Counted from the stretch's first letter, positions 8,782-17,816 are shown. The stretch is 64,000 bases of DNA from an uncultured Mucilaginibacter sp. (GCA_903864275.1 CAIPFE010000014.1:186001-250000), one strand, 5' to 3'. Notes: generated by a model not told the origin, from the letters alone. Translations and numbers: made by a program.

Positions 8782-8820
8782 ATATAAAATCCGGCTATCA
8801 AACCAGCCTTAATTATCTTT

Positions 8821-8828
8821 CAAATATA
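8821..8828 (-). promoter_or_regulatory. -7 promoter box (TATATTTG) for gatB
   Basis: Exact TAnnTTTG match on the minus strand between the alaS stop and the gatB start, about 40 bp upstream of the ATG. It suggests gatB can be transcribed independently of alaS. Confidence 0.55.
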
Positions 8829-8834
8829 AAATTA

Positions 8835-11573
8835 TTAAACAATAAACGTTTTTGCTTTTTCAAGCGCCCTGTCCAACCCGCTTACATCACTCCCACCTGC
8901 TGTAGCAAAAAACGGCTGACCGCCGCCGCCGCCTTTTATCTCTTTGGCTAGTTCACGAACTATTGCACCTGCATTCATGTTTTTTTCTTTCACAAGGTTT
9001 TCAGCTATCATAACGGTTATACCCGGTTTGCCATCGATATCTGCTCCAAGCACCAGGAAAAGATTGGGCACAATATCCTTTACCTGGTAAGCCAGGTTCT
9101 TTATGGCATCTGCATTAGGTAATTGCACCTTTTGGGCGATAAAATTGATCCCATTAATCACTTCAACCTTTTGGGCCAGCTCATTTTTTAAGCCTGATGA
9201 CTTTTCGAAGACCGATTTTTCAATTTCCTTTTTCAGCCTGGTATTTTCATCTAATAAACTTTCCACGCTTTTTGAAATATCTTTCGGGTTTTTTAGCAGT
9301 TCCCTTAACTGGTTTACCAGTTTGCTTTGCGCGTTGATATAGTTTTCGGCAGCTATCCCGGTTATGGCCTCTATTCGCCGTACCCCGGCGGCAACTGCGC
9401 TTTCGGCAATGATTTTAAAAAAACCAATATGCCCGGTAGCTTTTATATGCGTGCCGCCGCAAAGCTCTTTACTGAACTTTTCATCAAAAGTAATTACACG
9501 CACAAAATCGCCGTATTTTTCGCCGAAGAGAGCGGTGACGCCGCTGTTAATTGCTTCCTGGTAAGGCACGTTGCGCTCTTCTTTCAGGCCAATATTTTCA
9601 CGCACCCTTTCGTTAACAATTGCTTCAATTTCCGCAAGCTCATCATCAGTAACTTTGGCGAAATGGGAAAAATCAAAACGCAAATATTCTGCGTTAACTA
9701 ACGAGCCTTTTTGGTTTACATGGCTGCCCAGTACCTGTTTCATAGCGGCATGCAGCAAATGCGTGGCGCTGTGGTTGTTCATAATGCTTTCGCGTCTTTC
9801 GTGGTCAACTATGGCGGTTAAAGCATCATCTATAGCTTCTGTTCCCGGCAGTCTATCCACATAATGAACAGTCAGGCCGTTTTCCTTTTTGGTATCCACA
9901 ACCGGGATCACCTCTCCATCGGGGAAAACCAAATCACCAGTATCCCCTACCTGCCCGCCGCTTTCGGCGTAAAATGGGGTTTTATCCAAAACAATTTGGT
10001 ATTGCTCCTTGCCTTTAGCAATTACCTTACGGTATTTTACGATGTGCGAAATGGTTTCGGTTTCATCGTAGCCAGTAAATTCCACCGCATCGTCGTCTTT
10101 TAAAACTACCCAATCACCGGTATCAATGGCGGTAGCAGCGCGTGAGCGGGTTTTTTGGGCGTGCAGGGCATGATTGAAGCCTTCCAGATCAACTGTCCAT
10201 CCCATTTCCCGGGCCATTAACTCAGTCAGGTCAATCGGGAACCCATACGTGTCTGATAATTCAAAAGCAAACTCTCCAATAATATTTTTATCTTTTATGG
10301 AGTCGATATATTTCATCTGGGTGGCCCCTAAAAATGAAGTGTTTCCTTCAATGTCAACCGACAATATATCGTCGCTGCCGTCTACCATTATATCCGAAGT
10401 ATATTCACTAAACAATTTAATTCCAGATGCCAGGGTCCTTAAGAATGCCGCTTCCTCTTCCAAAACCACCTTCTGAACAAAATCCTTTTGCTTGTACAAT
10501 TCATCAAACACACCTTTAAACTGTTCGGCTAACAATGGCACCAATTGGTTTAAAAATGGTTCTTTAAATCCTAAATATTGGTACGAATACCTTACTGCCC
10601 TGCGTAAAATACGACGAATAACGTAGCCGGCTTTATTGTTTGATGGCAGTTGCCCGTCGGCAATGGCAAAGCCAATGGCGCGGATATGGTCGGCTAAAAC
10701 GCGCATCGCAACGGCTTCATTCCAGCCTTCGGTTCCTGGAGTGGCGTCGCTTCTGTATTTTTGACCACTTTTCTCTGCAATAAACTGTATCAGCGGCTGA
10801 AAAACATCTGTATCATAATTGGAAGTTTTTCCCTGCAGCACCCTTACCAGCCGTTCAAATCCCAAACCGGTATCAACATGTTTAGCGGGCAAAGGCTGTA
10901 GGGAACCATCCTTCAACCGGTTAAACTGCATAAACACGTTATTCCATATCTCAATTACGTTCGGGTCATCCGCATTTACCAAGCTTTCACCTTTAACCTT
11001 TAACCTTTCATCTTCCCCCCGGCTGTCGTAATGAATTTCGGAGCACGGCCCGCAAGGGCCGGTTTCGCCCATTTCCCAGAAGTTATCTTTTTTATTGCCC
11101 AGCAGGATTCGGCTCTCTGGCAGGTATTGTTTCCAGTAATCGTACGCTTCCTGATCTTTGGGCAGGCCCTCTTTTTCGTCACCTGCGAAAATGGTTACGT
11201 ACAGGCGGTCTTTATTGATCTTATAAACCTCCGTCAGCAGTTCCCAGCTCCAGGCAATGGCTTCTTTTTTAAAGTAATCACCAAAGCTCCAGTTGCCCAG
11301 CATCTCGAACATGGTGTGATGATAGGTATCTATACCCACCTCTTCCAAATCATTATGTTTACCGGATACACGCAGACAGCGCTGCGTATCGGCTACACGC
11401 GGGTATTTAGCGACTTCCTCACCCAAAAAAATCGACTTAAACTGGTTCATGCCCGCGTTCGTGAACATCAGTGTGGGGTCGTTTTTTATAACAATCGGCG
11501 CCGAGGGGACGATCACATGTCCCTTCGAAACGAAAAAATCTAAAAATGCCTGGCGTATCTCTGTAGCTGTCAT
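8835..11573 (-). CDS. alaS: Alanyl-tRNA synthetase
   Basis: A 912-residue class II synthetase that charges tRNA(Ala). The N-terminal catalytic core starts with TEIRQAFLDFF and contains the motif-2 region TFAGDEKEGLPKD/TGPCGPCSEIHYD. The editing domain has the zinc-binding HSATHLLH and CGGTH motifs, and the C-terminal oligomerisation/C-Ala domain ends in GGGGGQPFFATAGG. Length is typical. Oddity: the codons for ERLKVKGES (about residues 187-195) are a run of four CCTTTNN-type heptads on the plus strand (10985-11012), the same words as the intergenic repeats; other AlaRS have ERxKVxG here, so it is not an insertion. The -7 box lies only 8-15 bp upstream, implying a leaderless or near-leaderless mRNA. 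Confidence 0.98.
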   Translation of the reverse strand: MTATEIRQAFLDFFVSKGHVIVPSAPIVIKNDPTLMFTNAGMNQFKSIFLGEEVAKYPRVADTQRCLRVSGKHNDLEEVGIDTYHHTMFEMLGNWSFGDYFKKEAIAWSWELLTEVYKINKDRLYVTIFAGDEKEGLPKDQEAYDYWKQYLPESRILLGNKKDNFWEMGETGPCGPCSEIHYDSRGEDERLKVKGESLVNADDPNVIEIWNNVFMQFNRLKDGSLQPLPAKHVDTGLGFERLVRVLQGKTSNYDTDVFQPLIQFIAEKSGQKYRSDATPGTEGWNEAVAMRVLADHIRAIGFAIADGQLPSNNKAGYVIRRILRRAVRYSYQYLGFKEPFLNQLVPLLAEQFKGVFDELYKQKDFVQKVVLEEEAAFLRTLASGIKLFSEYTSDIMVDGSDDILSVDIEGNTSFLGATQMKYIDSIKDKNIIGEFAFELSDTYGFPIDLTELMAREMGWTVDLEGFNHALHAQKTRSRAATAIDTGDWVVLKDDDAVEFTGYDETETISHIVKYRKVIAKGKEQYQIVLDKTPFYAESGGQVGDTGDLVFPDGEVIPVVDTKKENGLTVHYVDRLPGTEAIDDALTAIVDHERRESIMNNHSATHLLHAAMKQVLGSHVNQKGSLVNAEYLRFDFSHFAKVTDDELAEIEAIVNERVRENIGLKEERNVPYQEAINSGVTALFGEKYGDFVRVITFDEKFSKELCGGTHIKATGHIGFFKIIAESAVAAGVRRIEAITGIAAENYINAQSKLVNQLRELLKNPKDISKSVESLLDENTRLKKEIEKSVFEKSSGLKNELAQKVEVINGINFIAQKVQLPNADAIKNLAYQVKDIVPNLFLVLGADIDGKPGITVMIAENLVKEKNMNAGAIVRELAKEIKGGGGGQPFFATAGGSDVSGLDRALEKAKTFIV

Positions 11574-11580
11574 GATTTGA

Positions 11581-11588
11581 CAAAGATA
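11581..11588 (-). promoter_or_regulatory. -7 promoter box (TATCTTTG) for alaS
   Basis: Exact TAnnTTTG match on the minus strand ending 8 bp from the alaS ATG, so transcription should begin at or very near the start codon. Confidence 0.6.
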
Positions 11589-11599
11589 GGGTTTTGAAA

Positions 11600-11751
11600 G
11601 ATTTCGGAAGTCGGAATTTCGATTTCGGAATTATTAATATGGATATGTAAATGTCTATTGGGAAATATTGTGACTCCGATTGCTTCGTTTAAGAATTTTA
11701 ATGTTTATTTTTAAAATCCGAAATCGAAATTCAAAAATCCGAAATTCAAAA
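11600..11751. repeat. TCGGAAGTCGGAATTT-word inverted array between alaS and merR
   Basis: Degenerate TTCGGAA/GTCGGAA words (11600-11632) are matched about 80 bp on by complementary AATCCGAAAT words (11714-11751). The genes diverge here, so this copy sits between two promoters and cannot be a terminator. Confidence 0.65.
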
Positions 11752-11753
11752 CT

Positions 11754-11761
11754 TACATTTG
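11754..11761 (+). promoter_or_regulatory. -7 promoter box (TACATTTG) for the MerR-family gene
   Basis: Exact TAnnTTTG, only 4 bp before the ATG at 11766. If real, the transcript would start at about the start codon. Confidence 0.5.
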
Positions 11762-11765
11762 CAAT

Positions 11766-12101
11766 ATGCCTTACAAAGAACGCGAGATCAGCAAAATGTA
11801 CTACACCATGGGCGAGGTGGCCATCCTTTTTGATGTAAATCAATCGTTGATACGGTTTTATGAAAAAGAGTTTGATGTTTTACAGCCCAAAAAGAATAAA
11901 AAGGGCAACCGCTACTTCACCCCTGAGGACCTTGAAAACCTAAAAATTATTTTCCATTTGATAAGGGACAAAGGCTACACCCTGAACGGCGCAAAAGAAT
12001 ACCTGAAAAACAATATGGCCGACAGCAAAGACAATCACCGCGTAATTGCTTCGCTCGAAAACCTCAAAAAATTCCTGATCGAAGTGCGGGATCAATTGTA
12101 A
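11766..12101 (+). CDS. MerR-family transcriptional regulator
   Basis: A 111-residue DNA-binding protein. The winged HTH of the MerR family is visible at about 14-85: YTMGEVAILFDVNQSLIRFY (HTH), then KKNKKGNRYFTPEDLENLKIIFHLI and the wing/helix KGYTLNGAKEYL. The C-terminal helix is short and has no cysteines or metal- or ligand-binding domain, so this is the MlrA-like short type common in Bacteroidota. The start MPYKEREI is typical of the family, so the first ATG is kept despite the -7 box being only 4 bp away. Regulated genes are unknown; comEC follows 58 bp downstream in the same direction. Confidence 0.9.
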   Translation: MPYKEREISKMYYTMGEVAILFDVNQSLIRFYEKEFDVLQPKKNKKGNRYFTPEDLENLKIIFHLIRDKGYTLNGAKEYLKNNMADSKDNHRVIASLENLKKFLIEVRDQL

Positions 12102-12159
12102 TTCTGATTGAAAGCCTACCTTTATTTTTAATAAAGTACCGCTGCCTTTTTATTAATTT

Positions 12160-14262
12160 ATGATCCCAAACCATAAAGGTGAAATCCCTGCTGTATTATT
12201 GCTTTTACCTTTTTTAATAGGTATTGGGCTGGGGCTTAATTTATTGGCAGGCGCGAATTCAACCTGGTTAGTGGCAACGTTTACTGCGTTAAGCCTCGCG
12301 TTTGTTTTACTGAACTTATATTATAACCAATTCAGATTATATAAAAACCGGTGGCTGGGCGGTGTACTCATTGCCGCTATCTTGTTTTTATGCGGGTGGA
12401 TCACTGTTATCCGCTATAGTGAACTTAATAACAGCGATCATTTTTCAAAAATTCCTGCCAAATACCTTGTGGTAAATATCAATAACGAGCCCATCTTAAA
12501 AAATGGCCTGCTGCGGTTTACTACGAATGTTGAAGAAGGTATCTACAACGGAAAAAAAACCGCAACAAGCGGAACCTTACTTATCACTATAAAAGACAGC
12601 AGCGCTAAAAATTTGGACTATGGCGATGAATTGATTATCCCGGCAAAATATAATACAATTGACCCTCCTTTCAACCTGGCAGAGTTTAACTATAAGCAGT
12701 ACCTCGCCAATAAAAACATTTACCACCAGGCTTTTCTTTACCAAAAACAATTTGTGTTATTAAAAACCAATACGGGCAGCCCTATTATTGCCGGGTCATT
12801 AAGGTTACGGCGACAATTAGTTGAAAAACTAAAACGGAATATCAGCGATACCGGCGCTTTTGCGGTAGCATCCACCTTAATATTAGGTTATAAAGCCGAT
12901 TTAAGCCCGGATATTTTGCAGGTTTATTCAAAAACGGGCACCGTATATGTGCTTACCGTTTCAGGCGCACAGGTGGCCATCATATACCTTCTGCTGGCAT
13001 TTGCGCTTAAGTTTTTAGACCGGTATAAACATGGACGGCTGATCAAAGCAGGTATCATTGTAACTGTCATCTGGTATTATGCTCTGCTTACCGGCCTTGC
13101 CCTTGCGGTTTGCCGGGTGGCATTGATGGTTAGTCTGGTCATAATCGGCAAGTCTTTTAGTCGTTATGTCAACACTTTAAATATCCTTGCTATTTCGGCT
13201 TTTGTACTACTGCTGTACGACCCGTTTTTTATGACAGAAGTGGGATTTCAGTTATCCTACCTCGCGGTGTCAGGCCTGATGGTACTACAGCCCATCGTTT
13301 ACAAATGGTTTAAATTCAAAAATGTTTGGGCAGATAAATTATGGTCGCTTTGTTCGGTTTCCATAGCCATACAGATAGTCATATTCCCCATCTGTGCTTT
13401 TTATTTTCACCAGTTCCCGGTATATTTTTTAATCAGCAACCTGTTTGTTTTTATCCCGTCGGCGCTGATCATGTATTCGGGCATTCTATATCTACTGCTG
13501 CCGCAGATACCGATTGTGTCTAAATCCATCGCTTTTATTCTTGAAAAAACGACCCTTTTGATGAACAAAGGCCTGGCTGTTATCGAAAATATGCCTTACG
13601 CCAGCATTAATAAACTATGGCTTAAACCGACGGAATCCCTATTGCTTTACATTATCATATTCAGCCTGTTTTATTTTTTGTATGACAAAAAAGTGTGGCT
13701 GCTTAAATTAAGCTTGTTTTGCACATTGCTATTATGCCTTATTGTGAGCATTAAAAAGATCAGTTCCGCTCAGTCAAACAGCATCGTATGGCTAAATCTA
13801 AAAAAACACAAGGGGATCGTGTTTAAAAACGGGAACGAAGCGATAGTTTTAACAGACCTTAAAAACACCGACAAAATATTTCAATATTCCATACAACCGT
13901 ACCTTGACAGCTGCCAGGTAAGCAAAGCATGGGTATATAGTTTAAACCAGGACATTAATACTTCATGGCTGATAAAAAAATATGACCTGGTACAATTTTT
14001 AAACAAAAGAATATTCATATTTGACGGGCGACAGCAGAATACTATACCATTGAAAAAAATAAGAACCGACTTTATCTACGTAACTGATAATCCTTATATA
14101 GGGTTGAACGTATTGAATAGCTGTTTTGATTATCATACGCTGGTTGCAGACGGGAGCAATTCAGATAACTTGCTAAGCCTGGTTAGGCAACAGGCAGAAA
14201 GTAAGGACGCCGTTTATAAAGTTCTTAAGCGTAACAATTCGCTTTTATCAGTATCTAACTAA
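12160..14262 (+). CDS. comEC: ComEC/Rec2-family DNA-uptake channel
   Basis: A 700-residue polytopic membrane protein. Two to three N-terminal helices are followed by the DUF4131 soluble domain (about 100-190) and the Competence domain with many helices (about 225-520); the diagnostic segment YVLTVSGAQVAIIYLLLAF lies near residue 263. ComEC carries single-stranded DNA across the inner membrane during natural transformation. The C-terminal 150 residues after the last helix do not show the HxHxDH metallo-beta-lactamase motif of Bacillus-type ComEC, so the nuclease part is absent or degenerate, as in many Bacteroidota. No other competence gene is adjacent. Confidence 0.9.
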   Translation: MIPNHKGEIPAVLLLLPFLIGIGLGLNLLAGANSTWLVATFTALSLAFVLLNLYYNQFRLYKNRWLGGVLIAAILFLCGWITVIRYSELNNSDHFSKIPAKYLVVNINNEPILKNGLLRFTTNVEEGIYNGKKTATSGTLLITIKDSSAKNLDYGDELIIPAKYNTIDPPFNLAEFNYKQYLANKNIYHQAFLYQKQFVLLKTNTGSPIIAGSLRLRRQLVEKLKRNISDTGAFAVASTLILGYKADLSPDILQVYSKTGTVYVLTVSGAQVAIIYLLLAFALKFLDRYKHGRLIKAGIIVTVIWYYALLTGLALAVCRVALMVSLVIIGKSFSRYVNTLNILAISAFVLLLYDPFFMTEVGFQLSYLAVSGLMVLQPIVYKWFKFKNVWADKLWSLCSVSIAIQIVIFPICAFYFHQFPVYFLISNLFVFIPSALIMYSGILYLLLPQIPIVSKSIAFILEKTTLLMNKGLAVIENMPYASINKLWLKPTESLLLYIIIFSLFYFLYDKKVWLLKLSLFCTLLLCLIVSIKKISSAQSNSIVWLNLKKHKGIVFKNGNEAIVLTDLKNTDKIFQYSIQPYLDSCQVSKAWVYSLNQDINTSWLIKKYDLVQFLNKRIFIFDGRQQNTIPLKKIRTDFIYVTDNPYIGLNVLNSCFDYHTLVADGSNSDNLLSLVRQQAESKDAVYKVLKRNNSLLSVSN

Positions 14263-14325
14263 AATAAAATAAAATTTGCATCTCAATCAAGAATAATCTA
14301 AATTGTGTCAAACTAATCTAAATTT

Positions 14326-14973
14326 ATGAATATTAAACTCTTTAACGTTGCCCTGGGCATAGTGCTTACAGCAACTACCATCAGTGCCAGTGCACAAAAA
14401 ACTTACACCTCGGGGGTTGTTACAGTAAACACAAGTATGCAGGGAAACGCGGTTGAAGCCAAAAGCTACTTTACACCCGATTCCCTGGCTTTAACATTTA
14501 CCGCCGGTCCAGCCACCATTAAAGTATTAAAAGATGCAAAAAATACTTTTTTTGCGGTGTTAGTTGATGTGCCCGTTGCTTCGATAAAAAAAGCAGCTAT
14601 CTATACGCCTGCAGAAATTGAGGCCCAAAACGACGCTTATCCTAAACTCACTTTTGCACCAACTACAGAAACCAAGCAAATTTCAGGGTTTAACTGTAAA
14701 AAAGTAGTTGCTACTGATACCAAGACATCCAAAACCTATGATATATGGATCACCAATGACGTAAGTATTCCAGCAAGTGCATTTGCATCCTACTACGCAA
14801 CCATCGGGGGATTTCCAATACAATATACTTCATTCAACCAGGGGCAGTCTGCTGATGTTACCGTTACAAGCATAGCCGACACAAAAGCACCCGCCGGAAC
14901 ATTTGCCATTTCAGCTGATTTTGATAAAATATCGCTGGATGATTTAAAAGCAATGAGCGGCGGAGGGAATTGA
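14326..14973 (+). CDS. Secreted protein of unknown function (DUF4412/GLPGLI-like)
   Basis: A 215-residue protein with a clear signal peptide (VALGIVLTATTISASAQ, cleavage after about residue 23). The mature part is beta-rich, low in Cys, and contains QISGFNCKKVVATDTKTSKTYDIWITND, a pattern seen in DUF4412 and GLPGLI-type periplasmic proteins. It ends in a Gly-rich tail (AMSGGGN). It is probably periplasmic or on the outer membrane. It stands alone, followed by a heptad array and a rho-independent terminator. Function unknown. Confidence 0.7.
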   Translation: MNIKLFNVALGIVLTATTISASAQKTYTSGVVTVNTSMQGNAVEAKSYFTPDSLALTFTAGPATIKVLKDAKNTFFAVLVDVPVASIKKAAIYTPAEIEAQNDAYPKLTFAPTTETKQISGFNCKKVVATDTKTSKTYDIWITNDVSIPASAFASYYATIGGFPIQYTSFNQGQSADVTVTSIADTKAPAGTFAISADFDKISLDDLKAMSGGGN

Positions 14974-14977
14974 GTTT

Positions 14978-15122
14978 GCAGTTTTCAGTGGGCAGTTATC
15001 AGTGTTTTAGCTGCCTGCTGAAAACTTGTATTTAAAATTATGCCATAAACAGTTGCCTGTTTATGGCTTTTTTATTACCAACTCTTAACCGCCTACTGCA
15101 AACTGCACATTGCAAACAGCCA
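14978..15122. repeat. CAGTNNN-heptad array with complementary arm
   Basis: Left: four heptads CAGTTTT, CAGTGGG, CAGTTAT, CAGTGTT (from 14979). Right: 15091-15122 carries ACTGCAA/ACTGCAC-type heptads on the complementary sense. A classical terminator hairpin lies between the arms. The flanking genes converge. Confidence 0.7.
15042..15073 (+). terminator. Rho-independent terminator
   Basis: An 11-bp perfect stem (GCCATAAACAG with CTGTTTATGGC) around a TTGC loop, followed by six T. It ends the transcript of the secreted protein gene at 14973. Confidence 0.85.
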
Positions 15123-15123
15123 A

Positions 15124-16389
15124 CTATATTTCTTCGAGCGCCTGCTCAATTTTACTGTAAACGCAATCCAGTTCCTCATTCGTAATACAGTACGGCGGTA
15201 AAATATAGATGGTATTCCCAAGCGGGCGCAAAATTATGCCTGCCTCTAAAAAGTAGCGGTATAAGCTATCCCGAAGTGAATTAAAGTACGAGGTATCACT
15301 CCCGGTTTGCCATTCCATCGCCAAAATGGTTCCGGTTTGCCTTATGGTTTTAACTTTGGGATGATCCTTTATCTTCCGGGCAAATTGGCCGTGGGCGTTT
15401 TCAATTCTTTTTATATTTTCAGTTGTTGATGCGTCCAAAAAAAGGTCGAGACTTGCCAGCGCTGCTGAAATTGCAACCGGGTTGGCCGTAAACGAATGCC
15501 CGTGAAACAGGGTTTTTAAACGGTCATCCGATAAAAAGGCATCAAATACCTGTTGGGTACAGGTGGTAAGCCCCAAAGCCATGGTCCCACCTGTTAAACC
15601 CTTTGAAAAACACATAATGTCAGGCTGCTCGGTCACATGGTTGCTGGCAAACGACTTGCCCGTGCGGCCAAATCCTGTAAATACTTCATCAGCGATCATT
15701 AAAATGCCTTCCTTACGGCAATGCGCCATTAGCTCATTGAGGTATTGGGCTTCGTACATCAGCATACCGCCAGCGCCCTGGACTAGTGGTTCGAATATGA
15801 AACATGCCGTTTCAGATGTGAGATTTGAGATGTGAGATTTGAGACTTTTTATATTCGCCGCATCCGGCAGGTCGATAAACTCGACTTCAAAAAGTAATGA
15901 ATCAAAAGCCGCTGTAAATGCGCTGCGGCCGCTTACGGCCATAGCGCCGAACGTATCGCCGTGGTAGGCATTTTTGAAGGCAATAATTTTAGTGCGATTT
16001 TCTCCGTTGTTATGCCAATACTGCAGGCACATTTTTATGGCTACCTCAACCGCTGTTGAACCGTTGTCGGAATAAAATACTTTTTGCTGATTATTGGGTA
16101 AAATCTCAAGCAGTCTTTCAGCTAATTCCACAGCCCCTTCGTGGGTAAAGCCGGCGAAAATAACATGCTCCAGTTTTTTTAATTGTTCTGATACTTTTTG
16201 GGCGATATAAGGATGCGCATGCCCGTGAATATTTACCCACCAGGATGACACCGCGTCGATATATTTTTTGCCGTTCTCGTCAAACAGGCAGGCGCCTTCG
16301 CCCCTTACGATTGGTATCGGCGGGAGGGCTGTTTTCATTTGTGTATAAGGATGCCAAATTACTTTTAAATCCCTGTTGGTCAAACTCAT
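15124..16389 (-). CDS. bioA: Adenosylmethionine-8-amino-7-oxononanoate aminotransferase
   Basis: A 421-residue PLP aminotransferase (class III) that converts KAPA to DAPA using SAM as amino donor in biotin synthesis. Visible hallmarks: IWHPYTQMK and SSWWVNIHGH in the N-terminal part, YHGDTFGAMAVSG, the PLP-binding aspartate in MIADEVFTGFGRTG, and the Schiff-base Lys263 in CFSKGLTGGTMAL. Length is normal. The helix at about 181-193 (KSLKSHISNLTSE) is encoded by a run of four AGATNTG heptads (15814-15845), the same word as the intergenic arrays at 7217 and 19157. The start overlaps the NUDIX gene stop by 4 bp, so translation is probably coupled. No other bio gene is nearby. Confidence 0.95.
   Translation of the reverse strand: MSLTNRDLKVIWHPYTQMKTALPPIPIVRGEGACLFDENGKKYIDAVSSWWVNIHGHAHPYIAQKVSEQLKKLEHVIFAGFTHEGAVELAERLLEILPNNQQKVFYSDNGSTAVEVAIKMCLQYWHNNGENRTKIIAFKNAYHGDTFGAMAVSGRSAFTAAFDSLLFEVEFIDLPDAANIKSLKSHISNLTSETACFIFEPLVQGAGGMLMYEAQYLNELMAHCRKEGILMIADEVFTGFGRTGKSFASNHVTEQPDIMCFSKGLTGGTMALGLTTCTQQVFDAFLSDDRLKTLFHGHSFTANPVAISAALASLDLFLDASTTENIKRIENAHGQFARKIKDHPKVKTIRQTGTILAMEWQTGSDTSYFNSLRDSLYRYFLEAGIILRPLGNTIYILPPYCITNEELDCVYSKIEQALEEI
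15814..15845. repeat. AGATNTG heptads inside the bioA reading frame
   Basis: Four consecutive heptads (AGATGTG, AGATTTG, AGATGTG, AGATTTG) and a further AGAC on the plus strand, read antisense as part of bioA without breaking the frame. The words are identical to those in the non-coding arrays at 7217-7252 and 19157-19198. Confidence 0.85.
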
Positions 16390-16826
16390 ATGCTGTTTAT
16401 TAAAAGCTTTGCCACATGCTGGTCTGTCGGAAAAAGAAATTCTTCATATTTAAGATTATCAAGTTTCACCCACCGAAACGACTGTAAAAGGTCCCCTTCG
16501 CCATCAAAATCAAAAATTGCGGTTTTAAAGGTCAAATTTAACGGGCTTATATTTTTAACCCGGTAATAAACGCTGATAACCTGGGAGTCATTAAAGGCCG
16601 ACTTTACAAAGAAATCCGTCGTATAAAAGTGACGTGTAACTTCAATTTCGGCGTCACACTCCTCTATAAATTCGCGTTTTAAACCGTCAACGAGCCCTTC
16701 CCCAAATTCAAGTCCGCCACCCGGAAATTTGGTAAAGCGGATACCGTACTCCTGCTCATCGCTGATCAATATTTCATTGTCGGCATTGATTAAAAGACCA
16801 TAAACGCGAACATTAAATGGGTACAT
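16386..16826 (-). CDS. NUDIX hydrolase
   Basis: A 146-residue NUDIX protein that would hydrolyse a nucleoside diphosphate linked to another moiety. The Nudix box is readable as GLEFGEGLVDGLKREFIEEC, matching Gx5Ex7REUxEE; the usual late Gly is replaced by Asp, a tolerated change in several subfamilies. N-terminal FNVRVYGLLINADNEILI is the usual first strands. It overlaps bioA by 4 bp downstream and shares a single base with the stop of the CDF gene upstream, so the three genes form a tightly coupled operon. Substrate unknown; house-cleaning of oxidised or activated nucleotides is plausible. Confidence 0.9.
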   Translation of the reverse strand: MYPFNVRVYGLLINADNEILISDEQEYGIRFTKFPGGGLEFGEGLVDGLKREFIEECDAEIEVTRHFYTTDFFVKSAFNDSQVISVYYRVKNISPLNLTFKTAIFDFDGEGDLLQSFRWVKLDNLKYEEFLFPTDQHVAKLLINSI

Positions 16827-17797
16827 TATTCAAAGTGTTTTTTATTGCGGATGATTTTCTCCATCGTCCACGCTATGTCTTCCGTTTTTGGTTCCGACCT
16901 TATCGGGCAATTCGGCATACTGCAGTAATGGCAGCATTGCGGGACACAGGGATCGGTATGTATAAATAATTCTGTTTTGGTAACCTCACTATTTATTAAT
17001 TTATCAACCAGTTTTACTTCCTCATGGACTTTGATAAGGTCGAAATAATTTGGCAAAGTCAGGTGGCAATCGATATGCAATTCGTTGCCATATTTCTGCG
17101 CACGAAAGTTATGGATATCGATCCATGCATCCCTCCTCTTTTCGTTTAACACAGTAATAACCTCGGTCACCACGCCAAAATCAGCCTCGTCCATCAAACT
17201 CGAAACCGATCTCCTGACCAATTTATAAGCGCTAAATAAAATATAAAGGCCCACTAAAATAGAAAGGCCGCTATCCAGCCAGATAATTTTTGTGAAATGG
17301 ATCAGCAGCAAACCGACGACCAAACCAATACTTGTTATCATATCGGCTACAAGGTGCCTGCCATCCGCTTCAATGGTAATAGAAGGCAAAGTTTTTCCCT
17401 TGGCGATCATGTAATAGCCCAGGGAGCCATTGACCACACCCGTTGCCCCGATTATCGCTGCGCCGGTTAAAAGATCGTGTACGGCGTTAGGGTAAAAAAT
17501 GCTGTAAACCGATTTAATGAGGATGGTGATCGCAGCAAGCCCGATCAGCGAGCCTTCAATAAAAACCGAAAAATATTCAACTTTCCCATGTCCGTAGGGA
17601 TGGTTTTCATCACGTGGCAGCGCGGCAAGGTAAATGCTGAAAAATGCAAACGAACTTGCCAGTACATTTACGATGCTCTCGGCCGCATCAGTTAGCACAA
17701 AATTGGATGCCGTTAAAAAATAGGCCCCGAATTTTGCCAGCATTAGGACAATACCGGTTACCAGGGAAATAAGTATGATCCTCTTCTGTTCTTTCAA
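16826..17797 (-). CDS. Cation diffusion facilitator (CDF) family transporter
   Basis: A 323-residue inner-membrane antiporter for divalent metals (Zn, Fe, Mn or Co). Six hydrophobic segments occupy about 8-200; the metal-site aspartates are in LTDAAESIVN (near residue 37, TM2) and EADGRHLVADMIT (TM5). The soluble C-terminal dimerisation domain follows (HIDCHLTLP). The extreme C-terminus is unusual: DPCVPQCCHYCSMPNCP, with five Cys, two of them adjacent, plus His, resembling a metal-binding tail. It leads the operon with NUDIX and bioA. A -7 box is present 20 bp upstream. Confidence 0.9.
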   Translation of the reverse strand: MKEQKRIILISLVTGIVLMLAKFGAYFLTASNFVLTDAAESIVNVLASSFAFFSIYLAALPRDENHPYGHGKVEYFSVFIEGSLIGLAAITILIKSVYSIFYPNAVHDLLTGAAIIGATGVVNGSLGYYMIAKGKTLPSITIEADGRHLVADMITSIGLVVGLLLIHFTKIIWLDSGLSILVGLYILFSAYKLVRRSVSSLMDEADFGVVTEVITVLNEKRRDAWIDIHNFRAQKYGNELHIDCHLTLPNYFDLIKVHEEVKLVDKLINSEVTKTELFIHTDPCVPQCCHYCSMPNCPIRSEPKTEDIAWTMEKIIRNKKHFE

Positions 17798-17816
17798 AAC
17801 AATCGCTATTTGCGGG

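Noticed and set aside
10985..11012. Repeat insertion into alaS
   Set aside because: Other AlaRS have ERxKVxG at the same position, so nothing was inserted; only the DNA word match remains notable.
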